Origin: JAICKN01 sp036491415
Lineage (GTDB): Bacteria > Acidobacteriota > Terriglobia > Terriglobales > Acidobacteriaceae
Direction of reading: 5' to 3'
Length of the DNA: 22,702 nucleotides
NCBI GenBank assembly: GCA_036491415.1
Contig: DASXCC010000102.1
Span: forward strand, 1-22,702
Shown here: one piece after another, positions 7,053-14,037 of the stretch
Position numbering within the stretch: position 1 is the first letter of the stretch
Layout of the letters: the number at the start of each line of letters is the position of its first letter
Made by a program: the position numbers and the translations under genes
The notes under the pieces: model-generated
Databases searched by the model: none
What the model was told of the DNA's origin: nothing
What the model saw: the letters and a program-made list of their open reading frames with translations, nothing else

Positions 7053-9959
7053 ATGTTTTTCAAACGTGCCTGCCTATTGGCCGCGCTCTTTCTACTCGTA
7101 GTCAGCGTTTCCCGCTCGGGACGCGGCCAGTCCAGCGTTTCTTCTTTTGCTGAATCGACTTCGGCTTTTGCTAAATCGAATGCGGCGGTTCATCCAGCTT
7201 CGCAAAACTCCAGCACGCAATTGAATGAACCAACCGGTGCGGACCGTTGCATCGTATGCCACCGCGCCGAAGTGGAAGGATACGCGCGCTCCGCCATGGC
7301 GCACTCTTTGCGCCGTGCGGACCATGAACCTGACGGCACGGTGAATACGCCGGACACAATCATTACCATGCATTCTTCGTCCGAAGGTTATTGGCAGACT
7401 TTACAAAGTGGGGGAGAGACAAGCAATTACCACATTGATTACGTCATTGGCTCCGGCGATCACGCTGCGGGATATCTGCTTGATCTCGATGGCCATCTTT
7501 TTCAATCGCCTGTTGCGTATTACAAAAGCCGCCACGCATATGACCTCGCCCCCGGATATGAAGGCAAGCCGAATCCTGATTTCACGCGCCCGGTAGTCGA
7601 TGGCTGTGTCTTCTGCCATTCAGGCACTCCGCTGCACATTGAAGGAAGCACCAACCGGTACCGCTCGCCTCCGTTTTCCGCGGAGGCCATCACCTGTGAG
7701 CGCTGTCATGGCCCTGCCGACGAACATCTGAAAGATCCTCGCGCCGGAAACATTGTGAACCCGGCGAAGCTCGAACGGGCCGCGCGCGATAGCGTGTGCG
7801 AGCAATGTCATTTACTGGGTGTGGCGCGAGTCTTAAATCCGGGAAAGAACTTCAGCGACTTTCAAGTTGGCGAACCGCTGGAAAATACCTTCTCTATTTA
7901 TTGCAATGCCGTGCCTCCCGGCAGCGACGCCGGAAGATTGAAGGTGATCAGCCACGTGGAGCAGCTCGCTCGCAGTATGTGCGTTCGCAAAAGTGACGGG
8001 CAAATGTGGTGTGGCACCTGCCACGATCCGCACGATAAACCGCTTGATCCAGTTTCTTACTACCGCGCGAAATGCCTGACATGCCATACGGGAAACTTTG
8101 CCGGCTCTCATCCCAATCAAACCAGCAATTGTATTGGCTGCCACATGCCCCGGCGCAATGCCAAAGACGGAGGCCATACCGCCTTCACCGACCATCGCAT
8201 TCAGCGGCGGCCTGAAGTTCATAATGAGTCTCAGCCCGAGCTTCCCCAAGATCCCGAGCTTCCCGAAAATGAAGATATCGATATCGCGGCATGGCGAAAC
8301 CCAGCACCGACACTGCAGGATCGCAATCTGGGCATTGCGTATATCAATGTAGGAACCGACCGCCGCTCTGCTCCGTTCATCGGACGCGGCTATCGCATGC
8401 TGACCGAAGTGCAGAACCAATTTCCGGATGACAGCGAGGTATTCACTGCCATGGGAAATGCCTTGCTCATGGCCAAGCAAACATCCGAAGCGGAGTTCGC
8501 ATTCGAACGCGTACTGCAACTGGATCCTGATTCGGTAGTCGGAGAAACAAAGGCCGCGTCGGTCTCTCTTGAGTCAGGAGACGTCAACACTGCCGTCGCA
8601 CGGCTTGAGCGCGCCGTCGGACTCGATCCTCTGCATCTGCCCGCGGTTGCTACGTTGCTTGATCTCTACAAACAGCAAGGCAATCTGGAAAAAGCGCAGG
8701 AGTTGTCCGCGCGCGTTACCAGCCTGATGGACAGTCAATCGGCGCCGGCGCTCATTCCCATTTCCCAACCAAAAGCCGATCCTTCCTTCAAAAATGTTCG
8801 GATACTAAAAAACCTTTCTTCCGATCAACTGATGGACGAGATGCAGTTCATGGATGCGTCTCTCGGCGTGAAGTGCAACTACTGTCACGACGAAAATCAT
8901 TATGAGAGTGAGGAAAAGAAGCCGAAACAAATGGCGCGTTCCATGATGCGCATGATGCTCGTCATCGACAAGAACAGCTTCAACGGAGATCGCTTTGTCA
9001 CCTGCTACTCCTGCCATAATGGCAAGCTGCACACCGAAGGTGCACCGAGTCTCTCTAACATCTCGCTTGGGGGCGTAAGCGAACTCGAATCGCCCCAAAC
9101 CGACCTTCCTACTGTCGATCAGATCCTCGGCAACTACGTTCAGGCACTCGGCGGAGCCGATGCCATTAATCGAATTACCAGCCGCGAGATCAAGGGCACA
9201 ACCACACTCGATGGAAAATCTATTCGCGTGGAAGGATTCGAGCGCACGCCTGACATGCTGGAGTGGGTTCGTCATACGTCGGCAGGAGATCGCGTGACCG
9301 TACTTCACGGCCATGAAGCGTGGATAAGGACTCCCGGCCAAAATGTAAAAGACATCCAGGGAGCAAGACTCGACGCCGTGGAAATGGCTGCGGACCTGCA
9401 CTTCCCGCTGCACATGAAGCAGGTGTTCGATGAACTGAAAGTGGGATATCCGGAAAAAGTGAACGGGCGCGACGCTTACGTCCTCTCGGCAACGAAAGGA
9501 GACCTTGAGCCGGAGAAGTTTTATTTTGATGAAAGCTCTGGATTACTCCTCCGCATCCTGCGCTATGAGCAAACGCCGCTCGGGTCACTTCCCCTGCAAG
9601 TGGATTACAGCGACTATCGCAACGTCGATGGTGTGCAAGTCCCGTTCCGCCGCAGCATTACCCGGGCCGACGGCGCCATTACGATTCAATGGCAGCAGGT
9701 GCAGCAAAACATTTCCATTGATAACGCAAGATTCTCCAAACCAACCGGAGCCGGGACGGATCGAAAACCTCCAATGTGGCGGAGGGTTGTGAACCACAAC
9801 ACGCTACTCGAAATACCGCCTGTATCAGGCAAAAAACAAATCTTCTACGAGCCTGGACTTCATTTATTACTCGAACTTTTCCACTCAAGTTTATGTGGTA
9901 ATTCGCGATCTGAAAGACAAGGCGAATCACATTTTCAGAGCAAGATTAAAATTTTGTGA
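7053..9959 (+). CDS. Nine-haem cytochrome c with TPR, reaction-centre cytochrome and LolA-like domains
   Basis: A 968-residue secreted electron-transfer protein. A signal peptide occupies residues 1-25. Nine CxxCH haem motifs are present, with first cysteines at residues 66, 185, 215, 249, 320, 341, 360, 608 and 651. The first seven form a c554/multihaem-like module. Two or three TPR units lie at about 460-550. Residues 583-660 resemble the photosynthetic reaction centre cytochrome c subunit domain (SDQLMDEMQFM, CNYCH, M-A-R-S-M-M-R-M, CYSCH), which is common in non-phototrophic Acidobacteria. Residues about 683-896 look like an outer-membrane lipoprotein-sorting (LolA-like) domain. The last 70 residues have no recognisable character and may be read-through. 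Periplasmic electron transfer is likely; the partner is unknown. Haem content and localisation are secure; the physiological role is not. Confidence 0.9.
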   Translation: MFFKRACLLAALFLLVVSVSRSGRGQSSVSSFAESTSAFAKSNAAVHPASQNSSTQLNEPTGADRCIVCHRAEVEGYARSAMAHSLRRADHEPDGTVNTPDTIITMHSSSEGYWQTLQSGGETSNYHIDYVIGSGDHAAGYLLDLDGHLFQSPVAYYKSRHAYDLAPGYEGKPNPDFTRPVVDGCVFCHSGTPLHIEGSTNRYRSPPFSAEAITCERCHGPADEHLKDPRAGNIVNPAKLERAARDSVCEQCHLLGVARVLNPGKNFSDFQVGEPLENTFSIYCNAVPPGSDAGRLKVISHVEQLARSMCVRKSDGQMWCGTCHDPHDKPLDPVSYYRAKCLTCHTGNFAGSHPNQTSNCIGCHMPRRNAKDGGHTAFTDHRIQRRPEVHNESQPELPQDPELPENEDIDIAAWRNPAPTLQDRNLGIAYINVGTDRRSAPFIGRGYRMLTEVQNQFPDDSEVFTAMGNALLMAKQTSEAEFAFERVLQLDPDSVVGETKAASVSLESGDVNTAVARLERAVGLDPLHLPAVATLLDLYKQQGNLEKAQELSARVTSLMDSQSAPALIPISQPKADPSFKNVRILKNLSSDQLMDEMQFMDASLGVKCNYCHDENHYESEEKKPKQMARSMMRMMLVIDKNSFNGDRFVTCYSCHNGKLHTEGAPSLSNISLGGVSELESPQTDLPTVDQILGNYVQALGGADAINRITSREIKGTTTLDGKSIRVEGFERTPDMLEWVRHTSAGDRVTVLHGHEAWIRTPGQNVKDIQGARLDAVEMAADLHFPLHMKQVFDELKVGYPEKVNGRDAYVLSATKGDLEPEKFYFDESSGLLLRILRYEQTPLGSLPLQVDYSDYRNVDGVQVPFRRSITRADGAITIQWQQVQQNISIDNARFSKPTGAGTDRKPPMWRRVVNHNTLLEIPPVSGKKQIFYEPGLHLLLELFHSSLCGNSRSERQGESHFQSKIKIL

Positions 9960-10005
9960 GCGCATTAAATAACTGAAAACAAGCTACATGTGAGCCTTCC
10001 CCCAC

Positions 10006-10034
10006 TTGACATTCTGCTCTAAATTCATTAAATT
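10006..10034 (+). promoter_or_regulatory. groESL promoter (sigma70-type)
   Basis: A perfect -35 TTGACA (10006-10011) is followed after 17 bases by TAAATT (10029-10034), which matches four of six -10 positions. The CIRCE operator begins inside the -10, the usual layout for HrcA repression. The leader to groES would be about 100 bases. Confidence 0.75.
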
Positions 10035-10059
10035 AGCACTCGACAAGGTTGATTGCTAA
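10033..10059 (+). promoter_or_regulatory. CIRCE operator (HrcA binding site)
   Basis: TTAGCACTC, nine bases, then GATTGCTAA. The known CIRCE consensus is TTAGCACTC-N9-GAGTGCTAA, so only one base of the right arm differs (T for G). It overlaps the groES promoter and lies about 80 bases before groES, so HrcA-controlled heat induction of groESL is expected. No hrcA gene is in the window. Confidence 0.93.
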
Positions 10060-10141
10060 TAGCGACGTTTCCCTACCGAAGCCTGCGCTTAAACGAACCT
10101 CATCAATATTCTTTATGTAACAAACGAAAGGAGTTGCACGT

Positions 10142-10474
10142 ATGGCTACAAAATTTACCCCACTTCACGACCGCGTTTTAGTGAAACGACTTGAGGAAAG
10201 TAGCACTTCCCGTGGCGGCATCATCATTCCGGATTCCGCGAAAGACAAGCCGCAGGAGGGCGAAGTCATCTCCGCCGGCAAAGGCAAGATCAGCGAAGAA
10301 GGCAAAGTCCGTCCCCTCGATGTAAAAGAAGGCGACCGCATTCTGTTCGGAAAGTATTCCGGAACGGAAATCAAATTGGACGGCGAAGACTTCATCATCA
10401 TGCGCGAAGAAGAAGTTCTGGGCGTCATCACCGGAGCCCCAGTAAAGAAGGAAACAGCCGGTTCGCGTAAATAA
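10142..10474 (+). CDS. groES: Co-chaperonin GroES
   Basis: A 110-residue GroES (Cpn10), the lid of the GroEL folding chamber in the cytoplasm. The family signature is clear: F-T-P-L-H-D-R-V-L-V-K-R near the start, then the mobile loop region (ESSTSRGGIIIPD), the G-E-V-I-S-A-G-K-G segment, and DFIIMREEEVLGVI near the end. It is about a dozen residues longer than the usual 97 because of a hydrophilic tail (TGAPVKKETAGSRK). AAGGAG ends eight bases before the ATG. Upstream lie a TTGACA promoter and CIRCE. groEL follows after 214 bases, an unusually wide gap that holds a REP-like hairpin. Confidence 0.98.
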   Translation: MATKFTPLHDRVLVKRLEESSTSRGGIIIPDSAKDKPQEGEVISAGKGKISEEGKVRPLDVKEGDRILFGKYSGTEIKLDGEDFIIMREEEVLGVITGAPVKKETAGSRK

Positions 10475-10555
10475 GCACTGTTTAGCGGGTGTCTAAGCCC
10501 GCAAGCGTAGTCCTGAGGTGAGAAGGTTTTCATCACCGCAGGGTCTTGAATTGTC

Positions 10556-10587
10556 ATCCTGAGGCGCTGCTTTTACGGCCGAAGGAT
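10556..10587. repeat. REP-like hairpin in the groES-groEL gap
   Basis: ATCCTGAGG (10556-10564) and CCGAAGGAT (10579-10587) pair as five plus two Watson-Crick pairs separated by tandem G-A / A-G mismatches, a stable sheared-GA arrangement in RNA. The wording TCATCCTGAG...GAAGGATCT matches a repeat often seen scattered in acidobacterial genomes (from memory). A degraded relative, GTCCTGAGG...GAAGG, lies at about 10510-10526. A small GCGGG/CCCGC stem lies just after groES. No gene is visible in 10475-10688. Confidence 0.5.
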
Positions 10588-10688
10588 CTGGGCGAGTCAC
10601 GGCGCGCAATTGCGAAACGTAATTGCCAACAATGCGCCAGACGAGCTTCCCAATGAAAGAACCAAAAGATATTTAAGGAGAAGAAATT

Positions 10689-12356
10689 ATGGCAAAGCAA
10701 ATCGTACACGGAGAAGATTCGCGGCAGGCGATCCTCCGCGGTGTAAACATTCTGGCCGACGCCGTGAAGGTTACACTCGGTCCCAAAGGTCGTAACGTTG
10801 TAATTGAAAAGAAATTCGGTTCACCGACCATCACCAAAGACGGTGTAACCGTGGCAAAAGAAATCGAACTGAAAGATGCGCTCGAAAACACCGGCGCGCA
10901 GATGGTCCGCGAAGTTGCTTCTAAAACTTCCGATGTCGCCGGCGACGGAACCACCACCGCTACCGTTCTTGCCCAGGCAATTTACCGGGAAGGCGTAAAG
11001 ACAGTGGCAGCCGGCGCGAATCCCATGGCACTGAAGCGCGGCATTGAGCGCGCTGTTTCCGTCATCGCTGGCGAAATCGACAAGAAGACCGGCGTGCGCG
11101 GCAAGGGCGAACTCGACAAACTGTCGAAGCCCGTTTCTGGCGAAATGATCGGCCAGGTCGGCACCATTTCCGCAAACAACGATGAAACAATTGGGAAGAT
11201 TATTGCCGAAGCCATGAAGAAGGTCGGCAAGGACGGCGTCATCACCGTGGAAGAATCGAAGACGCTCGAAACCCAGCTGGACGTCGTGGAAGGAATGCAG
11301 TTCGACCGCGGCTATCTTTCTCCATACTTCGTAACGGATCCGGAGCGCATGGAAGTTGCCCTGGAAAACGCGTTCATCCTGATCCACGAAAAGAAAATCA
11401 GCTCAATGAAAGACCTGCTTCCGTTGCTGGAGCAGATCGCGAAGAGCGGCAAGCCGCTCGTCATCATCGCGGAAGACGTAGAAGGCGAAGCGCTGGCGAC
11501 CCTCGTGGTCAACAAGCTGCGCGGCACGCTGCAGGTTGCGGCCGTGAAAGCTCCGGGCTTCGGCGACCGCCGCAAGGCCATGCTGGAAGACATCGCTACC
11601 CTTACCGGTGGCAAATCCATCACTGAAGATCTGGGAATTAAGCTTGAGAACGTTCAAGTCTCCGATCTCGGCCAGGCCAAGCGCATCACCATCGACAAAG
11701 ACAACACCACGATCATCGAAGGCAAAGGCAAGAGCGCCAGCATCGAAGGCCGTGTAAAGGAAATCCGCAGCCAGGTGGAAAAAACCACGAGCGACTACGA
11801 CCGCGAGAAGTTGCAGGAGCGGTTGGCGAAGCTGGTGGGTGGCGTGGCCGTCATTAAAGTTGGCGCCGCGACCGAAACCGAAATGAAGGAAAAGAAAGCC
11901 CGCGTGGAAGATGCGATGCATGCCACACGCGCAGCCGTCGAGGAAGGCATTGTCCCCGGCGGAGGCGTCGCGCTGGCCCGCTCGGCAGCCGCGCTCGATA
12001 AGCTCAAGCTGGAAGGCGATGAGCAGATCGGCGTGAACATCGTGAAGCGCGCCATCCAGGAACCGTTGCGCCAGATCGCCGAGAACGCCGGCGAAGAGGG
12101 TGCGATTGTTCTGGGCAAGGTGCTCGACGCGAAGGATTCCAACTTCGGCTATAACGCTTTCAGCGGCGAGTACGAGGACCTGGTAAAGGCCGGCGTACTT
12201 GATCCGACGAAGGTAGTTCGCACCGCGTTGCAGAACGCCGGTTCGATTGCCTCGTTGATGCTGACCACTGAAGCCATCATCTCGGAGATCCCGGAAGACA
12301 AGAAGGGCGCTCCGATGCCGGGTGGACACGGCGGCGGCATGGAAGGCATGTACTAA
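10689..12356 (+). CDS. groEL: Chaperonin GroEL (60 kDa)
   Basis: A 555-residue GroEL, the ATP-dependent folding chamber subunit that works with GroES in the cytoplasm. Diagnostic blocks are all present: TLGPKGRNV near residue 30; the ATP-binding VAGDGTTTATVLAQ at about 85-98, with the catalytic Asp in GDGTT; AAVKAPGFGDRRKAMLEDIA in the apical/intermediate region; EEGIVPGGGVAL near residue 410; and a C-terminal GGHGGGMEGMY tail of the Gly/Met type. Length is normal. AAGGAG ends eight bases before the ATG. It is expected to be co-transcribed with groES under HrcA/CIRCE control and is followed directly by a strong terminator. No residue of note is missing. Confidence 0.98.
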   Translation: MAKQIVHGEDSRQAILRGVNILADAVKVTLGPKGRNVVIEKKFGSPTITKDGVTVAKEIELKDALENTGAQMVREVASKTSDVAGDGTTTATVLAQAIYREGVKTVAAGANPMALKRGIERAVSVIAGEIDKKTGVRGKGELDKLSKPVSGEMIGQVGTISANNDETIGKIIAEAMKKVGKDGVITVEESKTLETQLDVVEGMQFDRGYLSPYFVTDPERMEVALENAFILIHEKKISSMKDLLPLLEQIAKSGKPLVIIAEDVEGEALATLVVNKLRGTLQVAAVKAPGFGDRRKAMLEDIATLTGGKSITEDLGIKLENVQVSDLGQAKRITIDKDNTTIIEGKGKSASIEGRVKEIRSQVEKTTSDYDREKLQERLAKLVGGVAVIKVGAATETEMKEKKARVEDAMHATRAAVEEGIVPGGGVALARSAAALDKLKLEGDEQIGVNIVKRAIQEPLRQIAENAGEEGAIVLGKVLDAKDSNFGYNAFSGEYEDLVKAGVLDPTKVVRTALQNAGSIASLMLTTEAIISEIPEDKKGAPMPGGHGGGMEGMY

Positions 12357-12378
12357 AGCAGCTGCTAGCTTCTAGCTT

Positions 12379-12414
12379 AAAAAGGCCCCTCTCGAAAGAG
12401 TGGGGCTTTTTATT
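12379..12414 (+). terminator. Intrinsic terminator of groESL
   Basis: A-tract, GGCCCCTCTC, a GAAA tetraloop, GAGTGGGGC and a T5 tract form a long stem with one T-T mismatch. It starts 23 bases after the groEL stop. A near-copy occurs at 14725-14753. The 90 bases that follow, up to the tRNA, show no gene; TAGAAT at 12481-12486 is a possible -10 for the tRNA. Confidence 0.92.
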
Positions 12415-12507
12415 GTTCCAATTTGGGAAATCACGTATTTTTTAGTTCATGAATCACCGTCAAATTGTTGGATATGCAACTAGAATCTCGTTCACGGATA
12501 AGCGTTT

Positions 12508-12595
12508 GGAGGGTGTTGCCAGTGGGTACTGGACGCTGTCCGTCAAACGGTCGAGTGGCTTACCAGCCATTAGGGTTCGAATCCCTTGCCCTCCG
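12508..12595 (+). tRNA. Unusual class II tRNA with 8/4 acceptor/T branch; best-fit anticodon CAA, serine-like body
   Basis: An 88-base cloverleaf can be drawn. Acceptor: 12508-12515 (GGAGGGTG) pairs with 12587-12594 (TGCCCTCC), eight pairs of which the inner two are wobble. D arm: CCAGT, loop GGGT, ACTGG (12519-12532). Variable arm: TGGCT, loop TACC, AGCCA (12556-12569). T arm: AGGG, loop TTCGAAT, CCCT (12572-12586), only four pairs because the fifth would be T-T. Discriminator is G12595; CCA is not encoded. Anticodon loop GTCAAAC (12542-12548) keeps U33 and gives CAA (leucine UUG), but its stem (12537-12541/12549-12553) has a T-T mismatch. A long variable arm with discriminator G is serine-like, whereas bacterial tRNA-Leu normally has A73. 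It could be a suppressor or regulatory tRNA, or a decayed gene. Confidence 0.7.
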
Positions 12596-12622
12596 CACGT
12601 CACTCGGCATTGTGTTTTACTG

Positions 12623-12650
12623 TTGACATAGAGTTCGGTTCCGCTATCCT
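12623..12650 (+). promoter_or_regulatory. Possible promoter of a short RNA
   Basis: A perfect -35 TTGACA (12623-12628) is followed after 16 bases by TATCCT (12645-12650). Transcription would start near 12657 and meet a strong terminator within about 55 bases. It lies just after the tRNA. Confidence 0.4.
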
Positions 12651-12656
12651 AATGGA

Positions 12657-12710
12657 TGACGGACAGCGTTTAGTACCAATATCAAAGCCCCGCGTAAGCG
12701 GGGCTTTTTT
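12657..12710 (+). ncRNA. Candidate ~54-nt RNA between a promoter and a perfect terminator
   Basis: This is inferred only from signals: a sigma70-like promoter at 12623-12650 and a terminator at 12684-12710 leave about 54 bases with no useful ORF. I do not recognise an RNA family. Alternatively the terminator simply ends tRNA transcription and the promoter is fortuitous. Confidence 0.25.
12684..12710 (+). terminator. Perfect intrinsic terminator downstream of the tRNA
   Basis: AAAGCCCCGC (12684-12693), loop GTAA, GCGGGGCTTT (12698-12707), then more T. The stem has ten uninterrupted pairs with a GNRA-type loop. It ends the tRNA and/or short RNA transcript before the TonB_C gene. Confidence 0.92.
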
Positions 12711-12751
12711 GTTGTCTTTGTTGAAGCAATTCGATAACTTTTGACTTGCCT

Positions 12752-13150
12752 ATGACACGTTTCTGGCTTGGCCTTATTCTGGTGTTCACTCCCATTTGCG
12801 TCTTTGCCCAAGCGCCATCCCCTTATCCTTACGCTTACCCCACTATAAAAGTTTGTGGAAAGAAACCGCATCAGCCATGCATCACTGCGCCCAAGATGAT
12901 CGGGGGAAATCCTCCTAAATACTCGGATGAGGCTCGTAAAAACAAATTCCAAGGTACGGTAGAGTTGTCATTCGTTGTAGATACCGATGGGCATACGAGA
13001 GATATTCATATTTTGAGTCCTCTCGGGATGGGATTGGATGAAGAAGCAATCTTCGCAGTTGAGAGTTGGACGTTTCATCCTGGAATCAGCAGCGATGGGA
13101 AATCAGTGCCAGTCCCCATGCATGTAAATGTCACATTCCATCTGTTGTGA
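12752..13150 (+). CDS. Small secreted TonB C-terminal domain protein
   Basis: A 132-residue exported protein. Residues 1-20 are a signal peptide (FWLGLILVFTPICVFAQ). The rest is a single TonB_C-like domain: P-P-K-Y-S-D-E-A-R at about 52-60, G-T-V-E-L-S-F-V-V-D-T-D-G, then L-D-E-E-A-I-F-A-V-E-S-W-T-F-H-P-G and a final V-N-V-T-F. It lacks the N-terminal membrane anchor plus proline-rich span of a true TonB, so it probably does not energise transporters. Two cysteines in VC-x7-C precede the domain, as in the paralogue at 14803. The ATG at 12752 was preferred to a TTG at 12746, but neither has a clear ribosome site. Such TonB_C-only proteins are frequent in Acidobacteria; their role is unknown. 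Confidence 0.8.
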   Translation: MTRFWLGLILVFTPICVFAQAPSPYPYAYPTIKVCGKKPHQPCITAPKMIGGNPPKYSDEARKNKFQGTVELSFVVDTDGHTRDIHILSPLGMGLDEEAIFAVESWTFHPGISSDGKSVPVPMHVNVTFHLL

Positions 13151-13223
13151 CAGTTGAACGATCAGGTGCTTGTTTGCTTTCGCTTCCCGGTGGACACTGC
13201 GGCGGCAAGGAAGCGGTGCGCGC

Positions 13224-13551
13224 TACGTGCCCGAGGCGGGGACGTGCTGTGGCTGGATTTTAATCCGCAGAGCGGGCGCGAGCAGGCCAAACGGCGTCCG
13301 GCGCTGGTCTTGACGGAGCAAGTTATAACCGTGCCAGCGGCCTTGCCGTAGTTTGTCCTCTAACCAGCCGACGGAAGGCATATCCTTTTGCGCTGCCGGC
13401 GGTGGTGGACAAGGTGGAAGGCGCAGTCCTTGTGGACCATTTGAAGAGCCTAGACTGGGCCGCCCGCCGTGCCAAGTTCAATTCCAAGGCCGATCCCGCG
13501 CTGCTGAAAAAAGTGCGCGGGTATGTGGCGGTGCTGCTGGGGATTCGATAG
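13224..13551 (+). pseudogene. MazF/PemK-type toxin remnant with two frameshifts
   Basis: Reading across frames recovers a MazF-like endoribonuclease: Y-V-P-E-A-G, then D-V-L-W-L-D-F-N-P-Q-S-G-R-E-Q-A-K-R-R-P and A-L-V-L-T-E-Q, then S-Y-N-R-A-S-G-L-A-V-V-C-P-L-T-S and finally V-L-V-D-H-L-K-S-L-D-W-A-A-R-R through L-L-G-I-R and a TAG at 13549. A frame change is needed at the GGGG run (13238-13241) and another at about 13318-13321. The intact family acts as an mRNA interferase paired with a MazE antitoxin; no MazE is seen upstream. As it stands no full toxin can be made, unless both frameshifts are sequencing errors. The boundary at the 5' end is approximate. Confidence 0.8.
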
Positions 13552-13566
13552 CTGGGGTGTTGCTGG

Positions 13567-13588
13567 CAAGACTTTTGTTTTAGTCTTG
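13567..13588. other. Hairpin after the mazF remnant
   Basis: CAAGACT (13567-13573) pairs with AGTCTTG (13582-13588) around an eight-base T-rich loop. No U-tract follows, so it is at best a weak terminator. It lies 15 bases after the mazF stop. Confidence 0.3.
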
Positions 13589-13638
13589 TCTCACTTCTAA
13601 CAATGGGATACCTTGCCTATCTCACGGAACTCTAAAAC

Positions 13639-14037
13639 ATGAAAAGCATACTAAAGGCGTCTGGTTTCGGATCCTTGGCGGAATCTGAGAAAGAAATCGT
13701 GGAGTTCATAGCTCATGAAGCAGATAAGTGCATGAGCACCGGTGACTTGTTGGGGGCGGGTGAGTGGCACGTAAGTGAACTCGACTACTGTAAGGAAACA
13801 AATCGTGCGGATGCTCTGCTTGCAAAGGCGGTTGCCCTCTGGGCCTCTCCATCGGAACTTGCCTTCTCGCCAACAAGCCTTAAAGATCTTTCGGTCAACT
13901 TACAGTATTTTCCTCCGGAGGCGATTGCCTCATCCATCATTGGCGTGACGACGAGACGAAGCAGGGGAGTTGCCCAATGGTCAAACCTTCTTAAGGACCT
14001 TGCATTTAGGAGCTCTTCGGAGCTATGGCGTGAGTGA
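13639..14037 (+). CDS. Hypothetical protein, 132 aa
   Basis: I do not recognise this protein. It is soluble and mostly helical in character, without a signal peptide or membrane segment. It contains an acidic N-terminal half (E-S-E-K-E-I-V-E-F-I-A-H-E-A-D-K) with A-D-A-L-L-A-K-A and L-L-G-A-G-E-W segments suggestive of helical hairpins, then a basic patch TTRRSRG near residue 105. The start is the first ATG; the only hint of a ribosome site is GGAACT ten bases upstream. It stands alone between the broken mazF and the NTF2-like gene. A competing minus-strand frame (13785-14102) looks less protein-like. It may be an orphan or accessory gene. Confidence 0.5.
   Translation: MKSILKASGFGSLAESEKEIVEFIAHEADKCMSTGDLLGAGEWHVSELDYCKETNRADALLAKAVALWASPSELAFSPTSLKDLSVNLQYFPPEAIASSIIGVTTRRSRGVAQWSNLLKDLAFRSSSELWRE

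Noticed and set aside
11403..12329. 308-residue antisense ORF opposite groEL
   Set aside because: It is a codon-bias shadow of groEL with no recognisable domains or ribosome site.
12508..12595. Selenocysteine tRNA (8-bp acceptor, 4-nt D-loop, TCA in the anticodon loop)
   Set aside because: Placing TCA as anticodon puts G at position 33 and breaks the anticodon stem; the T stem is 4 bp rather than 5 and the variable arm is short for tRNA-Sec. No UGA-containing selenoprotein gene was seen.
12449..12631. 60-residue plus-strand ORF
   Set aside because: It covers the tRNA and has no protein-like features.
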